Notes: a model not told the origin generated them from the sequence alone. A stretch of 64,000 nucleotides of DNA from Myxococcus xanthus (GCF_006402735.1 NZ_CP017174.1:809001-873000); one strand, 5' to 3'; numbered from the stretch's first letter, positions 7,973-17,974 are shown. Numbers and translations: made by a program.

Positions 7973-7981
7973 AGCGCCCCG

Positions 7982-10429
7982 TCACCGCTTCTGGATGGCG
8001 ATGATGGGGTCCACGCGGGAGGCGCGGCGCGCGGGCAGCCAGGTGGCCAGCAGCGCCACGCCGCCCAGCAGCAGGGCGAACACGCCGAAGGTCAGTGGGT
8101 CCGTCCCGCTGACGCCGTACAGCAGGCTTTCCATGTAGCGGGACAGGCCGAAGGCGGCGACGAGCCCCACGCCGATTCCCAATCCCGCCATCTTCATGCC
8201 CTGGTCCATGACCAGCCGCACCACCCGGCCCGGAGGCGCCCCGAGCGCCATGCGGATGCCAATCTCCTGGGTGCGTTGCGAGACGAGGTAGGAGATGACG
8301 CCGTAGAGGCCCGCGGTGGCCAGCACTAGCGCGATGAGCGCGAACGCGCCCAGGAGCGTGAGGCTCAGGCGCCGTCCCGCCACGGACTGCTGGATGATCT
8401 CCTCCATGGTCATGATGTTGTAGAGCGGCTGCTCGGAGTCCACGGCGCGCACCGCGCCGCGCAGCGTGGCCGCCACGCCTGCGGGCGCCGAGTGTGTCTT
8501 GAGCACCAGCGTCACCGCTTGGAAGTACCAGAGCGTGGAGCGCGGATGGTTGTAGGGGAGGTGGACCTCGGGGAGGGGCTGCTGGTCCAGGCCCGCCTGC
8601 CGCACGTCTCCCACCACGCCGATGATTTCCACGGGCTGGCCCCCGACGAGCAGCCGGCGTCCCACGGCCTCGCTCCCCGCGAAGTGCCGGCGGGCGAGGG
8701 CCTGGTTGACGATGATGACCTGCTCGGCGCCGCGGCCGTCGTCCTCGGTGAAGTCGCGGCCGGCCAGCAGCGGTATCCCCAGCGACTTGAACAGGTCCGG
8801 GCTGGTCGTCCTGAACTCCGCGAACAGCGTCTTGCCCGGCTCCGCCGGCAGCTCGCCCTCCACGGCGTAGTCCCCGCTGGTCCACGCCGTCTGGATGGGC
8901 AGGAGGGAGATGAGCGCCGCGGACTCCACGCCTGGGAGCGTCCGGGCCTTCTCCAGGATGGGCTGGAAGAGGCGCTCGACGACCTCTTCCCGGGGGTACT
9001 GGTTCGGGGTGATGGGCAGGTGGGCGGTGAGGACGTGGCGCGGCTCCAGCCCTGGCTCGGTGCCCAGCAACTTCACGAAGCCTCGCAGCAGCAGCCCCGC
9101 TCCGACGAGCAGCACCAACGACAGTGCCACCTCCGTCACGACGAGCGCGCCGCGAAAGTAGTGGTGCGCGCGCGACGGAGACTGCTTGGCCCCCGGCTCC
9201 GCGAGGCTGGCGCTCAGCGGCGTGCGCGTCGCCTGGAGCGCCGGTGTCAGGCCGAAGGTGAGCGCGCTTCCCACGGAAATCAGCAGGAGGAAGCCGAGGA
9301 CCCGCCCGTTGAGGGGAAGGTCCCCGGTGAGTGGGAAGGACGCCCGGACCAGGTTGCCCATGGCGCTCACACCCCAGGCGCCCAGGAGCACGCCCAGCAG
9401 CGCGCCCAGCAGCGACAGCAGCAGGCTCTCCACCAGGAGCTGCCGCACGATGTGCCCCCGGCTCGCGCCCAGTGCGAAGCGGACGGCAATCTCCTGCTGC
9501 CGCGTGGAGGTCCGGGCGAGCAGCAGGTTGGCCACGTTGGCGCATGCGATGAGCAGCACCAGCAGCACCGCGCCCTGCAGGAGCAGCAGCGTGGGCCGCA
9601 CGTTGCCCGTCACCGTCTCCGCCAGGGACACCGCCGTGGCGCTCCGCCCGGCTTGCTGCGCGGGGTGTTCCTCCTCGATGCGGCGCGCCACTTCCTTCAA
9701 CTCCGCCGCGAGCGTCTGGGGCGGGACACCCGGGCGCAGCCGCCCGAGGACACTCAGGAAGTGCGAGCCCCGGTTGTCCACCCGGTCGGCGGAGGGGACG
9801 AAGGGGATGAAGACCTCCATCCGGGCTCCCGCGGGAAAGCCCACCGCCGTGGGCAGGATGCCCACCACGGTGTGGGGCTGCCCGTCCAGCGTCAGCGTGC
9901 GTCCCACGAGGCCCGGGTCGGCCCCGAAGCGGCGCTGCCACAGGCCCTCGCCGATGACGACGACGGGCGCGGCCCCGGGCTGGTCATCTCCGGGCGCGAA
10001 GCCGGGGCCCAGCTTGGGCGGCGTGCCCAGGAGTTGGAACAGGTTGGCCGTGGCCGCCACCACGTTCACCCGCTCCGCGCCCTCGGGCGTCATCAGGTTG
10101 CGCCCCTGGAACTCGTAGGCGGCCACGCCTTCCAGCGAGGGGAGCTGGGTGGACCAGTCCTGGTAATTGGGCCACGACACCGAGCCCAGCCACTTCGGGT
10201 CCCGCGACGGCGTCGTTTCGAAGAGGCGAACGAGCTGCCCTGGCTCGTGGTAGGGCAGCGGGCGGAGCAGCACCGCATCCACCACGCTGAAGATGGCCGC
10301 GTTGGCGCCAATCCCAAATGCCAGACACAACACGGCCACCAGCGTGAAGACCGGGTCCTTCCGGAGCATCCGCGCCGCGAACTTGAAGTCGCTCGCGATG
10401 TCCCCCACTCCGTCGGCGATACGGGCCAT
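7982..10429 (-). CDS. ADOP-type ABC transporter permease (MacB/FtsX-like, duplicated)
   Basis: An 815-residue inner-membrane protein with the classic opening [15 protein letters not shown], then [25 protein letters not shown], the signature of the acidobacterial duplicated orphan permease family also widespread in myxobacteria. The order is TM1, a large MacB-type periplasmic domain (residues about 50-260), a three-TM FtsX core (about 290-430, with [19 protein letters not shown]-like sequence), a second TM and periplasmic domain (about 445-670), and a second FtsX core (about 690-815). 'Orphan' fits, because no ABC ATPase or membrane-fusion partner is adjacent. The ATG at 10429 is preferred to the GTG at 10435, which lies inside the GAGG ribosome site. 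Substrate unknown. Confidence 0.9.
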   Translation of the reverse strand: MARIADGVGDIASDFKFAARMLRKDPVFTLVAVLCLAFGIGANAAIFSVVDAVLLRPLPYHEPGQLVRLFETTPSRDPKWLGSVSWPNYQDWSTQLPSLEGVAAYEFQGRNLMTPEGAERVNVVAATANLFQLLGTPPKLGPGFAPGDDQPGAAPVVVIGEGLWQRRFGADPGLVGRTLTLDGQPHTVVGILPTAVGFPAGARMEVFIPFVPSADRVDNRGSHFLSVLGRLRPGVPPQTLAAELKEVARRIEEEHPAQQAGRSATAVSLAETVTGNVRPTLLLLQGAVLLVLLIACANVANLLLARTSTRQQEIAVRFALGASRGHIVRQLLVESLLLSLLGALLGVLLGAWGVSAMGNLVRASFPLTGDLPLNGRVLGFLLLISVGSALTFGLTPALQATRTPLSASLAEPGAKQSPSRAHHYFRGALVVTEVALSLVLLVGAGLLLRGFVKLLGTEPGLEPRHVLTAHLPITPNQYPREEVVERLFQPILEKARTLPGVESAALISLLPIQTAWTSGDYAVEGELPAEPGKTLFAEFRTTSPDLFKSLGIPLLAGRDFTEDDGRGAEQVIIVNQALARRHFAGSEAVGRRLLVGGQPVEIIGVVGDVRQAGLDQQPLPEVHLPYNHPRSTLWYFQAVTLVLKTHSAPAGVAATLRGAVRAVDSEQPLYNIMTMEEIIQQSVAGRRLSLTLLGAFALIALVLATAGLYGVISYLVSQRTQEIGIRMALGAPPGRVVRLVMDQGMKMAGLGIGVGLVAAFGLSRYMESLLYGVSGTDPLTFGVFALLLGGVALLATWLPARRASRVDPIIAIQKR

Positions 10430-10502
10430 GTCCACCTCGCGCGGGTGAGCCTAGCAAAAACAGCTCACCCGGCAATGAGGCCAAGCCCTGAGGGGGCGGT
10501 GG

Positions 10503-11645
10503 TCAGGCCTTGGAAGGGACGGGCGCGTCCCGCGCAATCAGCCCTTCCTTCTTCAGTGCCTCCCAGAAGGTGTCTGGAATCGCGACCTTCATGGACTGCA
10601 CGTTCGCCTTCACCTGTTCGGGCGTGCGCGCTCCAGGAATGACGGAGGAGACGACGGAAGGCGCGGCGGCGAACTGGAGCGCGGCTGTGCGCAGGTCGAT
10701 GCCGTGCTTCGCGGCAATCGCGCTCATGCGGGCGCGCTTCTCCTGCACGCCGGGCGGAATGGTGCCGCCGTAGAGGTAGCGGTTGCGTCCGGCGAGGTAG
10801 CCGGCGTCGAGCGGCGAGCCCACCACCACGGAGATGCCGCGCTTCTCCAGGGCGGGGAACGTCTTGCTCAGGGCCTCCTCGTGGTTCGTCAGCGAGTACT
10901 GCGTGGCCAGCAGGAAGATGTCCGGGGCGCTGACCTCGAGGGCGCGCAGCGCGGGCTCCGCTCGGTTGACGCCGAAGCCCCAGGCCTTGATGAGGCCTTC
11001 CTCGCGCATCTTCGTCAGCTCGGGGATGGCGCCCTCAACGGCCTGGTCGAAGTACTCCGTCCACTTGTCGCCCATGTCCTGGTTGTCCGGCGACAGGTCG
11101 TGGATGAACACGATGTCGATGCGCGACACGCCGAGCCGCTGCAGGCTGTCCTCGACGGAGCGGCGCACTCCGGCGGCCGAATAGTCGTACCGGTAGCTGA
11201 ACGGGGAGGCGTCGCTCCACAGCAGCTTTGGCGGCGGCGCGTCTGCGGCGGTGAGGATGCGGCCCACCTTCGTGGACAGCACGTACTCGTTCGCGTCGCG
11301 GGTGTGCAGGAAGCGGCCGAAGCGGCGCTCACTCAGGCCCAGGCCGTACCAGGGTGACGTGTCGAAGTAGCGCACGCCAGCGGCCCAGGCGGTCTCCAGG
11401 GTGGCCTGTGCCTGTGCGTCGCTGGTGGACGCGAAGCCATTGCCAATGGCCACGCCGCCCAGGCCAATGCGGGTGGTGGGCCGGAACTTGCTGCCCGGAG
11501 CGTTGGTGGGAACGGACCGGGTGGCGTGTTTGCCCTTCGTCGGCATCACCGCGCCTTCGCCCGCGGCGCTGGCGAGCAGGGGCGCGGCGGCGAACGCGGC
11601 GGCCCCGGTGGCGGCGGCGGAAAGGAATTGGCGTCGAGTACGCAT
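10503..11645 (-). CDS. Tat-exported aldo/keto reductase family protein
   Basis: A 380-residue protein. The start MRTRRQFLSAAATGAAAFAAAPLLASA is a twin-arginine signal (RRQFL), so the folded protein is probably exported with bound cofactor. The rest is an aldo/keto-reductase TIM barrel of the Tas/D-threo-aldose-dehydrogenase type: ISRIGLGGVAIG-like opening, YFDTSPWYGLGLSERRFGRFL (catalytic Asp and Tyr), STKVGRIL (catalytic Lys), DIVFIHDLSPDN (catalytic His), a GFGVN strand and VVSSVIPGARTPEQVKANV for NADP binding. It reduces carbonyls with NAD(P)H in this family; the substrate is unknown. The ATG at 11645 follows GGAGGAAG; the longer frame back to 11741 would mask the Tat signal. Confidence 0.9.
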   Translation of the reverse strand: MRTRRQFLSAAATGAAAFAAAPLLASAAGEGAVMPTKGKHATRSVPTNAPGSKFRPTTRIGLGGVAIGNGFASTSDAQAQATLETAWAAGVRYFDTSPWYGLGLSERRFGRFLHTRDANEYVLSTKVGRILTAADAPPPKLLWSDASPFSYRYDYSAAGVRRSVEDSLQRLGVSRIDIVFIHDLSPDNQDMGDKWTEYFDQAVEGAIPELTKMREEGLIKAWGFGVNRAEPALRALEVSAPDIFLLATQYSLTNHEEALSKTFPALEKRGISVVVGSPLDAGYLAGRNRYLYGGTIPPGVQEKRARMSAIAAKHGIDLRTAALQFAAAPSVVSSVIPGARTPEQVKANVQSMKVAIPDTFWEALKKEGLIARDAPVPSKA

Positions 11646-11813
11646 GTCTTCCTCCAGGAAGTCCGGGCCGGGAGGGCTCGCGGGCGCGCGCATCCGGCAA
11701 GGTGGAGGAAGGACCGTGTCGGTGACTCCGCGGTGTGTCAACTGGATGCCGCCGCGGCACGGAGGTCCGCGGTGGATGGCGCCGCGATTCGTCGGGCGCT
11801 CATCACCTGGCTG

Positions 11814-11852
11814 TGAAGCCCCCAGTCCCGAACACGGGGCGTGGGGGCTTCA
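11814..11852 (-). terminator. eleven-base-pair hairpin downstream of the gene at 11867
   Basis: TGAAGCCCCCA (11814-11824) pairs perfectly with TGGGGGCTTCA (11842-11852). It lies just after the stop of the minus-strand gene 11867-12256 and upstream of the next minus-strand gene, so it most likely ends the former. Confidence 0.6.
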
Positions 11853-11866
11853 CGGGGCGCGTCACT

Positions 11867-12256
11867 TCAGTGGGGAGCGATGCCCCGCTTCTCGCTGGGC
11901 GTCTCCGTGTAGGTGGACTTGAACAGCGAGGCCAGCCCATTGACGGTGGAGCCGAAGGCCTCCACGCCCGCCTGCTTGTAGTTGCCCTTCTTGGCGTTTT
12001 CGAAGGCGTCCCGGCCGAAGTTCAGGGCCTCGCGCTGGTGGGCGTTGACCTCGCTGCGCTCCCCCGTCTCCACCTTCTTCACGTTGTCGATGACGCTGGC
12101 CTGGGAGCGCGAAGAGATGCCGATGTTGGCCCGGTCGAGAATCTGGTTCACGCCGCCGACCGCGTGGGCGTAGTCGCTCTTCTTGCCCTGCGTGGTCTGG
12201 TCGATCTGCTGCCGCATCGGATTCTGGAACGTGTGGTTCTGCTTGACCTTGAACAT
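11867..12256 (-). CDS. hypothetical soluble protein
   Basis: A 129-residue hydrophilic protein starting MFKVKQNHTFQNPMRQQIDQ, rich in N, Q, K and S, with no signal peptide or membrane segment; the middle (residues about 40-100) should be largely helical. No family recognised. The ATG at 12256 has GGGGGAAA upstream. It is flanked by a strong terminator and a 316-base gap, so it is probably monocistronic. Its N/Q/K content differs from the alanine- and arginine-rich neighbours, which supports it being a real gene. Confidence 0.65.
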   Translation of the reverse strand: MFKVKQNHTFQNPMRQQIDQTTQGKKSDYAHAVGGVNQILDRANIGISSRSQASVIDNVKKVETGERSEVNAHQREALNFGRDAFENAKKGNYKQAGVEAFGSTVNGLASLFKSTYTETPSEKRGIAPH

Positions 12257-12572
12257 GGCGTTTCCCCCGTGGGCCTTCGCGGCCCCGCTATGTGATTCTT
12301 GAAATGATTGTCGGGGTGTGTGGGCGAAAGTTTCCTGGTCGCGCTTTTTCTCCCACAAAGGCGCCTGTGTGTGGGGATGGATGTGAGCGTCAGTAGAGGA
12401 TGCTGCAGCCCCACCTCGGCTCCATGCGAGGTGCGCTTGGGCCCGCCTGGGGGAGCTTCTCCAGGCGACGTCAGGCTCCGGCCCGTGTTGCGCTCATCGC
12501 CGCGCGAGTAGGTGATGTTGCCCCACCACTGGAGCGTGCCCGAAGGGCGTACTGCGTGGAGCGCCGGGCGTT
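12257..12572. other. 316-base intergenic region
   Basis: Probably contains the promoter of the minus-strand gene starting at 12256 and the 3' end signal of the gene at 12573. CGCCTGG (12444-12450) and CCAGGCG (12461-12467) form a short hairpin that may be that terminator. Nothing else is supportable. Confidence 0.45.
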
Positions 12573-13487
12573 TCAGGGGTTGCCTTTGGATGGCGCGTCT
12601 GGAGTGGCGGCGGCGCCGTGCTTCACGGGGCACGTCTTGGGGAAGGTGCCCAGGGATTCGACTGAGAAGCCCTGCGGGTAGCTGCGGATGTTGGCGCGCT
12701 TCCGGGCGTAGGCGGGCTCCTTCCGCGGAGACAGCGCGTAGCGCACGAACGTGCCGCGCGCCTTGAGCGCCATACGGAACACCTTGCGGCTGAGGCCGGA
12801 CGGGTGGGGGTAGTTGAACGCGTCCAGCAGGGCGTCCTCCATCAGCGTGCGCGCGAAGAGGGTGACCAGCCGCTTGGGTGCGAGGTTCGTCGGCGGGAAG
12901 GTGGTGAGCAGCTCCAGGGTGGCGTCCGCGACGGCCTTGCTGCGCGCGTCGAAGGCGAAGTGCTCGGCTTCGTAGCCGTCCATGAACGAGCTGAAGGCCT
13001 CGTAGGTCTCCGGGATGTCCTGGATGCCCATGTGGCGGCCGACGGCGCGGTAGTAGTTCGTCCATGCCGTCACTTCATGCGGCGTGAGCGGCCGCCAGCC
13101 GAAGTCCGCAATCCAGCGCACGGGCATCACCACGAAGGTGGAGAGCACGTAGCGCATGTCATCGTTGGAGATGTCATAGGCGCCGTGCATCTGGTTCATG
13201 CGCCGGAAGGCGCTCCGGCCTTCCTGGCTGGCCATGCCGTGCTCCAGGATGGTGTCCAGGATGAGCACGGTGTCGTCGTAGCGCTTCTGGGTGCGCTGGG
13301 TGAACTCGCCCGTGTCGTGCAGGAGGACGCCGATGCTGGGCACCGCGTAGGTGCGGAACAGCGCGAAGCTGAGCGCCTGTTCGACGTCCCAGGGGAACTC
13401 CCGGGTGGCGAGGATGCGGACGATGTCTTCGTGTTGGGTCTGGGCGTCGAGACGGTCGGTGAGGTCACGCAGCGCGAAGCGGTTCAT
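12573..13487 (-). CDS. oxygenase MpaB / latex-clearing-protein family (DUF2236-like)
   Basis: A 304-residue protein matching the ER-bound oxygenase MpaB / rubber oxygenase Lcp fold. It shows RKYDDTVLILDTILEHG-type sequence near residue 70, MNQMHGAYDISNDDMRYVLSTFV near 95 (the conserved histidine of the haem-binding helix region), then WRPLTPHEVTAWTNYYRAVGRHMGI. Relatives bind haem b and cleave or oxidise hydrophobic substrates; the reaction here is unknown. The ATG at 13487 has AGAGGAG upstream. It is divergent from the esterase at 13655 with a 167-base shared promoter region. Confidence 0.8.
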   Translation of the reverse strand: MNRFALRDLTDRLDAQTQHEDIVRILATREFPWDVEQALSFALFRTYAVPSIGVLLHDTGEFTQRTQKRYDDTVLILDTILEHGMASQEGRSAFRRMNQMHGAYDISNDDMRYVLSTFVVMPVRWIADFGWRPLTPHEVTAWTNYYRAVGRHMGIQDIPETYEAFSSFMDGYEAEHFAFDARSKAVADATLELLTTFPPTNLAPKRLVTLFARTLMEDALLDAFNYPHPSGLSRKVFRMALKARGTFVRYALSPRKEPAYARKRANIRSYPQGFSVESLGTFPKTCPVKHGAAATPDAPSKGNP

Positions 13488-13654
13488 CCAACGCTCCTCT
13501 GTGAATGCCAACGCGGAGCCTAGCCCAGACAGGGCCTGCCGCGCCCGCTGGCGCCACGTCGGGGCCTTGCCCGCACGGTTGCTGACGCTCGCGACCGGAT
13601 TGGCACCTTTCCGGCGGCGTCCATCCCTGGGCGCCGGACCAAGGAGCAGCGCGC

Positions 13655-14605
13655 ATGAACCTGGACCCCTCCACACAGAAGTTCGTCTCGGACCTGGCGG
13701 CGTCGAACAGCCCGCCGCTGTACACCCTGACGCCAGAGCAGGCGCGGGAAGTCCTCCTCAAGGCGCAGTCGATTCCAGTGTCCATGCCGGACGCGGACGT
13801 GGAGGAACGCAAGCTGCCCGTGGGGCCCAGGGGCTCCGTCCGGACGCTGCTCTTCCGGCCGAAGGGGAGCAAGGAGCGCCTGCCGGTGCTGATGTTCGTC
13901 CACGGCGCGGGCTGGGTGATGGGAGATGCCAGGACGCACGAGCGGCTGGTGCGGGAGTTGGTCAAGGGGGCGAATGTCGCCGCGGTGTTCGTGGACTATG
14001 GCCGCTCGCCTGAGAACAAGTTCCCCGTGGCCATCGAAGAGGCCTATGCCGCGACGAAGTACGTGGCGGAGCACCCGGACGAGTTCAACGTGGACGCCCG
14101 CCGCATGGCGCTGGTGGGGGACAGCGTCGGGGGGAACATGGCGACCGTCGTCAGCATGCTCGCGAAGGAGCGTGGTGGCCCGTCCATCCGCTTCCAGGTG
14201 CTCTTCTATCCCGTCACCGACGCCAACTTCGACAACGGCTCCTACCAGGAGTTCGCGGAGGGGCCTTGGCTGACGCGCAAGGCGATGAAGTGGTTCTGGG
14301 ATGCCTACCTGCCGGAGGCCGGCAAGCGCGTGGACCCGCATGTGTCCCCGCTGCGGGCGTCACTGGACCAGCTCAAGGGGCTGCCTCCCGCGCTGGTCAT
14401 CACCGATGAGAACGACGTGCTGCGTGACGAGGGTGAGGCCTACGCGGCGAAGCTCTCCGAGGCGGGTGTCAACGTCACCCAGGTCCGCTTCCTGGGGACG
14501 CACCACGACTTCGTCATGCTCAATGCGCTGGCGCAGACGCCGGCGACGCGGGGCGCCATCGAGCTGACCACCACCAAGCTGCGCGAGTGGTTGCACGCGA
14601 GCTGA
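13655..14605 (+). CDS. alpha/beta hydrolase, HSL-type esterase/lipase
   Basis: A 316-residue cytoplasmic hydrolase. The oxyanion-hole motif reads HGAGW (canonical HGGG) near residue 88, the nucleophile elbow is GDSVGGN with Ser near residue 155, the acid is in VITDENDVLRDEG near residue 250, and the catalytic His is in GTHHDFV near residue 285, so the triad is complete. Family members hydrolyse short-chain esters and lipids. The ATG at 13655 follows AAGGAG. A strong hairpin follows the gene. Confidence 0.9.
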   Translation: MNLDPSTQKFVSDLAASNSPPLYTLTPEQAREVLLKAQSIPVSMPDADVEERKLPVGPRGSVRTLLFRPKGSKERLPVLMFVHGAGWVMGDARTHERLVRELVKGANVAAVFVDYGRSPENKFPVAIEEAYAATKYVAEHPDEFNVDARRMALVGDSVGGNMATVVSMLAKERGGPSIRFQVLFYPVTDANFDNGSYQEFAEGPWLTRKAMKWFWDAYLPEAGKRVDPHVSPLRASLDQLKGLPPALVITDENDVLRDEGEAYAAKLSEAGVNVTQVRFLGTHHDFVMLNALAQTPATRGAIELTTTKLREWLHAS

Positions 14606-14612
14606 GCCGGCC

Positions 14613-14641
14613 GAGGTGCTCGGAGGTGCTCCGAGCACCTC
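14613..14641 (+). terminator. perfect twelve-base-pair hairpin after the esterase
   Basis: GAGGTGCTCGGA (14613-14624) and TCCGAGCACCTC (14630-14641) with a five-base loop, starting seven bases after the stop codon. No U-tract. Confidence 0.7.
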
Positions 14642-14794
14642 CGCCACAACGCAGATTCGCGAGCCTTTCATTTTCTGAGAGCCGGCCGGGAAGACTGGCA
14701 GGCGCATGACGGGCGCTGGCTCTCCGAGGCAATGGCTGCATGACGGCTGCCTCTCAATCTTGGCGCCTCCCCCCCCGCTGCATTGGAGGCCGTC

Positions 14795-15358
14795 ATGAAG
14801 CGCCTGTCTCTCAAGTCCTCATTCGCTGTTGCCAATTGCGTGAGTGGTATTGCCGCGCTGGCGTTCACTGTCGCTCCCGCGGCGGCGTTCGCGCAGGTTC
14901 CCCCACCCGAGTTCGCCCTGGTCGAGTGCGCGCAGGGAAACCAGAGCCAGAACTACGCGCCGGCCATCTCGCTCTTCGCCCGCCCGGTGAGCGTGACGGG
15001 CTCGGGGCAGTTCTCGTCCTGTCTGGATGCGACGAACCCTGGGATTGCCTTTGGTTCATTCACCATCACCGGGAACGGCGCGGCGAGCTGTCTGATGGCG
15101 AGCGTGCCCACCCAGAACACCGTGACCTGGAATGACGGCTCGCAGAGCGTCATCGAGTTCATCGGTGGGGTGGATGTGCGGCCGGTGGGGATGACGATGG
15201 TGACGCTGCTGGGCCGGGTCTCCAGCGGCCGGTATGAGAACGCGCTCGCCATCAAGACGATGGACGTGTCGTCCGTGCCCGGGGTGACTCAGTGCATCCT
15301 CGGCGGCGTGCGCTCCGCCACGGCGAACGTCTCGCTGTCCCTGCTGCGGCTGTTCTAA
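14795..15358 (+). CDS. exported hypothetical protein
   Basis: A 187-residue product with a signal peptide (MKRLSLKSSFAVANCVSGIA, continuing to AAFAQ, cleavage near residue 34). The mature part has four or five cysteines and beta-strand character (VSVTGSGQFSSCLD, GSFTITGNGAASCLM, VTWNDGSQSVIEFIGGVDV), resembling small secreted beta-sandwich proteins; no named family recognised. GGAGG lies at ideal spacing before the ATG at 14795. It is isolated, with a terminator upstream and a different gene class downstream. Confidence 0.7.
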   Translation: MKRLSLKSSFAVANCVSGIAALAFTVAPAAAFAQVPPPEFALVECAQGNQSQNYAPAISLFARPVSVTGSGQFSSCLDATNPGIAFGSFTITGNGAASCLMASVPTQNTVTWNDGSQSVIEFIGGVDVRPVGMTMVTLLGRVSSGRYENALAIKTMDVSSVPGVTQCILGGVRSATANVSLSLLRLF

Positions 15359-15461
15359 TCGCTGCCCGCGGTATCCAATTCGCTGGGGCCCGAGGTCGTG
15401 GCCCCAGTTGGGGCGAACCGTGGCTGTCAGGAAGGCGCTACCCGGGGCGACCCTGGGCGCC

Positions 15462-16271
15462 ATGCGAATCCTGAAGCTCGAAGCGGAACCGTTGTACCTG
15501 TGGCCCTACCTCTCCGCGGCCCCCAGAGGTGGAACCGAAACCCAGAACCTGCCCCTCCTGCAGGGGAAGGTCGACGCATTGCCAGCGGGGCTGGATGCCC
15601 TGGTGGTGACGTCGGACCTGCAGGGAGTGGCGCCTCGCGCGCTGCTGGGAGGCGCGGTGGCCCTGCTGGGAGAAGTCCTGGCGGATGGGCTCGCATCCTT
15701 GAGTGCGGAGGGCGTGTTGCCTCCGCTTGAGCACACGGGCGTGGTGCTGGCGGGGGACCTGTTCTCCGACGACACCGCGCTGGTGCGGGGGGCATCAGGG
15801 GACGTGCGGTCCGTATGGGATGCCTTTGGACGACAGTTCCGCTGGGTGGCGGGCGTGGCAGGAAATCACGACACCTTTGGCACTGCGCGCGAGCGGGCGC
15901 AGTTCTTCCGCCAGCGTCCGGAGCAGCAGATGCTCGATGGCGACGTGGTGGATGTGGATGGGCTTCGGGTGGGCGGCGTGAGCGGCATCATCGGCCGTCC
16001 GGACAAGCCGGGCCGGCGCGACGAAGAGGCGTTTCTCCGGAGCCTTCGTGACGTCATACGGCAGGACCCGGAGCTGCTGGTGCTCCACCAGGGACCCGAT
16101 GTGCCTGGAACGCGCATGCGTGGAAGCGCGGCCATCCGGGAGGGCCTGCCGGCCCGTGACGACCTGTTGGTGATTTGTGGCCACGCGCACTGGGACACGC
16201 CGCTGGTGGCGCTGCCCGCGGGGCCTCAAGTCCTCAACGTGGACAGCAGGGCCGTGATTCTCACGTGCTGA
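15462..16271 (+). CDS. calcineurin-like metallophosphoesterase
   Basis: A 269-residue soluble protein with the metallophosphoesterase metal ligands in order: SDLQG (Asp near residue 52), AGDLFSDD (GD, near 98), GNHDTF (GNHD, near 132), LVLHQGPD (near 208), and CGHAHWD (GHxH, near 240). The spacing is that of calcineurin-like phosphoesterases. The first motif has Gln where Asp-x-His is usual (DLQ), a metal-ligand variation. The substrate could be a nucleotide, protein or phospholipid and is unknown. No strong ribosome site precedes the ATG at 15462; an in-frame upstream start exists at 15408. Confidence 0.85.
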   Translation: MRILKLEAEPLYLWPYLSAAPRGGTETQNLPLLQGKVDALPAGLDALVVTSDLQGVAPRALLGGAVALLGEVLADGLASLSAEGVLPPLEHTGVVLAGDLFSDDTALVRGASGDVRSVWDAFGRQFRWVAGVAGNHDTFGTARERAQFFRQRPEQQMLDGDVVDVDGLRVGGVSGIIGRPDKPGRRDEEAFLRSLRDVIRQDPELLVLHQGPDVPGTRMRGSAAIREGLPARDDLLVICGHAHWDTPLVALPAGPQVLNVDSRAVILTC

Positions 16272-16298
16272 AGTCGCGGGCTCCGCGCTGGCTGTCCC

Positions 16299-17684
16299 TC
16301 AGGGCCTCAGGCGGAGAAGGAATCCATCCTGCGGGCGAGGGTAGGGCGTGCCTTCCGGAAGCGAGCGCGCCAACGCGCCCGCCGCCACCGCGTGGCCGCT
16401 CGCATCCACCGCCACCGTGCGCGCCAGGGTGGGGCTTGGACTGGTGAAGCTGCGCACCCAGAGCGAAGCGCCGTCCTCCGGGTGGAACCTGGCCACGTAG
16501 AGGCCCGCGGGCACGCCGCCGCCGCCCAAATCCAGCCCGCCATCATGCGAGCCCGCCAGGGTGAGCTGCCCGGCATCATCCGTGGCCAGCGCGGTGGCGG
16601 TGGCCGCGAAGGAGCGCGCCCAACGTTCCTTGCCATGGGTATCAAAGACAGTCACGAAACCCTGGTAGCTGCTGGAGGTGTGAGGCTTCCCCCGGAAGTA
16701 GAAGCGTCCGGAGAAGTTCCCACCGACGAAGACGCGGTCGGGGCCCACCGCCAGGGCATTGGCGGTGCCCTCGGTGCCACGCAAGTCCCGGCTCCAGGCG
16801 TGCGCGCCGTCTGAAGACAGCTTCAGCACGAAAGGCGTGCGCTGGCGCACCGTGACGAGCGTCGGCCCGCCAAAGCAGACGGAGCCCGCATAGGCACCCG
16901 CGACGTGCACGCCGCCAAAGACATCCACCGCCACGGCCCGGGCCGTCACCAGGCCTTCATCCCCCGCGGCCCAGGTGCGGCTCCAGCGCGTCTGGCCGCT
17001 GGCGTCCAGGCTCACCGCGAAGGCGGAGCGCTGGCCCTGAGGGGATTCCCTCACGCCGTCGCCGAAGTCGCGTTGGCCCTGGAAGTCTCCCACCAGCACC
17101 ACGCCGCCAGTGCCGTCCGGCGCGAGCGCATTGACGGTGAGCGCACCCGTGCCGTTGAAGTTCCGCACGCGCTCCAGCGCGCCCTGGGGCGACAGCCGGG
17201 CCAGGAAGGCTCCGGGCGGGATTTTCACCTCGCCCAGCGCGAAGCCGGCGGAGACGCCGCCCAGCCACGCGTTGCCTTCGCCATCCACGGTGAGCCCGCC
17301 CACGTGCGCGCGCGCGGTGTCTGCCGCCGGTGTCAGCCCATGCGCCCAGCGCAGGGTGCCTTCCGAAGAGAAGCGCGCCACCAGCAGGTGAGGCGCTTTT
17401 GATACGTGGTTGAAGGGCAGGGGGCCTCCCCCAAGGTCCAGAGGCTCACGGTAGGTCGCCGCGACGAGGACGTCCCCGTCGGGAGCCACCACGGCATGTG
17501 GCGCTTCGCTGTCCCCCAGTACCAGCGGACGCGTCCACGCCAGGACCCCCTCGCCCTCACCTGCAGCCGACCCCGCCACCTCCAAGCCCGGAGCGCGGGC
17601 TGCCGCGTGCGCCCTCTCCCCGCACCCCGCCAGGAGAAGCCCGAACGCCAGCACCCCGATTGCCCATCGCCGCCTCCCCACCAT
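16299..17684 (-). CDS. beta-propeller-like (SBBP-type) repeat lipoprotein
   Basis: A 461-residue lipoprotein: MVGRRRWAIGVLAFGLLLAG-CGE. The mature protein has repeats that alternate WxR (RWAHGL, RWSRTW, AWSRDL, RWARSF, LWVRSF) with VDxxGxxxxxG segments, the pattern of bacterial SBBP/beta-propeller repeats; roughly seven to eight blades fit. It is likely surface or periplasmic. The ATG at 17684 gives the lipobox and has GGGAGAGG upstream; the frame extends to 17933 without a credible start. It converges with the phosphoesterase, 27 bases apart. Function unknown. Confidence 0.8.
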   Translation of the reverse strand: MVGRRRWAIGVLAFGLLLAGCGERAHAAARAPGLEVAGSAAGEGEGVLAWTRPLVLGDSEAPHAVVAPDGDVLVAATYREPLDLGGGPLPFNHVSKAPHLLVARFSSEGTLRWAHGLTPAADTARAHVGGLTVDGEGNAWLGGVSAGFALGEVKIPPGAFLARLSPQGALERVRNFNGTGALTVNALAPDGTGGVVLVGDFQGQRDFGDGVRESPQGQRSAFAVSLDASGQTRWSRTWAAGDEGLVTARAVAVDVFGGVHVAGAYAGSVCFGGPTLVTVRQRTPFVLKLSSDGAHAWSRDLRGTEGTANALAVGPDRVFVGGNFSGRFYFRGKPHTSSSYQGFVTVFDTHGKERWARSFAATATALATDDAGQLTLAGSHDGGLDLGGGGVPAGLYVARFHPEDGASLWVRSFTSPSPTLARTVAVDASGHAVAAGALARSLPEGTPYPRPQDGFLLRLRP

Positions 17685-17846
17685 CCCCGCCCCGGCCTCT
17701 CCCCCAACCCCAGCCCCGACAACCCCCTGCCCCTCAACCGCGGAAGCGCTTGTGCAAGGGCATTGCCAGACGCCGTCGCGGGTCGGCTCTCCTCTGGAAG
17801 CGGGCGGAACATTGCCCCCGGGACAGAGGCGGGTGTCGGGTGCGCT

Positions 17847-17871
17847 GAAAAAACTCCCTGTCCGGCAGGGA
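17847..17871 (-). terminator. classical intrinsic terminator with U-tract
   Basis: Read on the minus strand, TCCCTG-CCGGA-CAGGGA is followed by GTTTTTT (plus-strand A run 17848-17853). It is one of the few hairpins in the window with a clear U-tract. It lies 134 bases beyond the stop of the gene 18005-18505. Confidence 0.65.
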
Positions 17872-17939
17872 ACGTCGGAGGAAAAACGACGGCCTGCCCG
17901 ACCTTGAGGGCAGGTGTGTGCCTGGTGCGCCAAAGCGAA

Positions 17940-17974
17940 CGCCCGCCAGGTGGCCTGAGGGCCGCTGGCGGGCG
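17940..17974 (-). terminator. long GC hairpin after the gene at 18005
   Basis: CGCCCGCCAG (17940-17949) pairs with CTGGCGGGCG (17965-17974), with an inner GGCC/GGCC extension. It starts 30 bases past the stop codon and is followed on the minus strand by TTCGCTTT. Confidence 0.65.

Noticed and set aside
8492-10642. 716-codon plus-strand frame
   Set aside because: Antisense to the ADOP permease, composition typical of GC-driven shadow frames.
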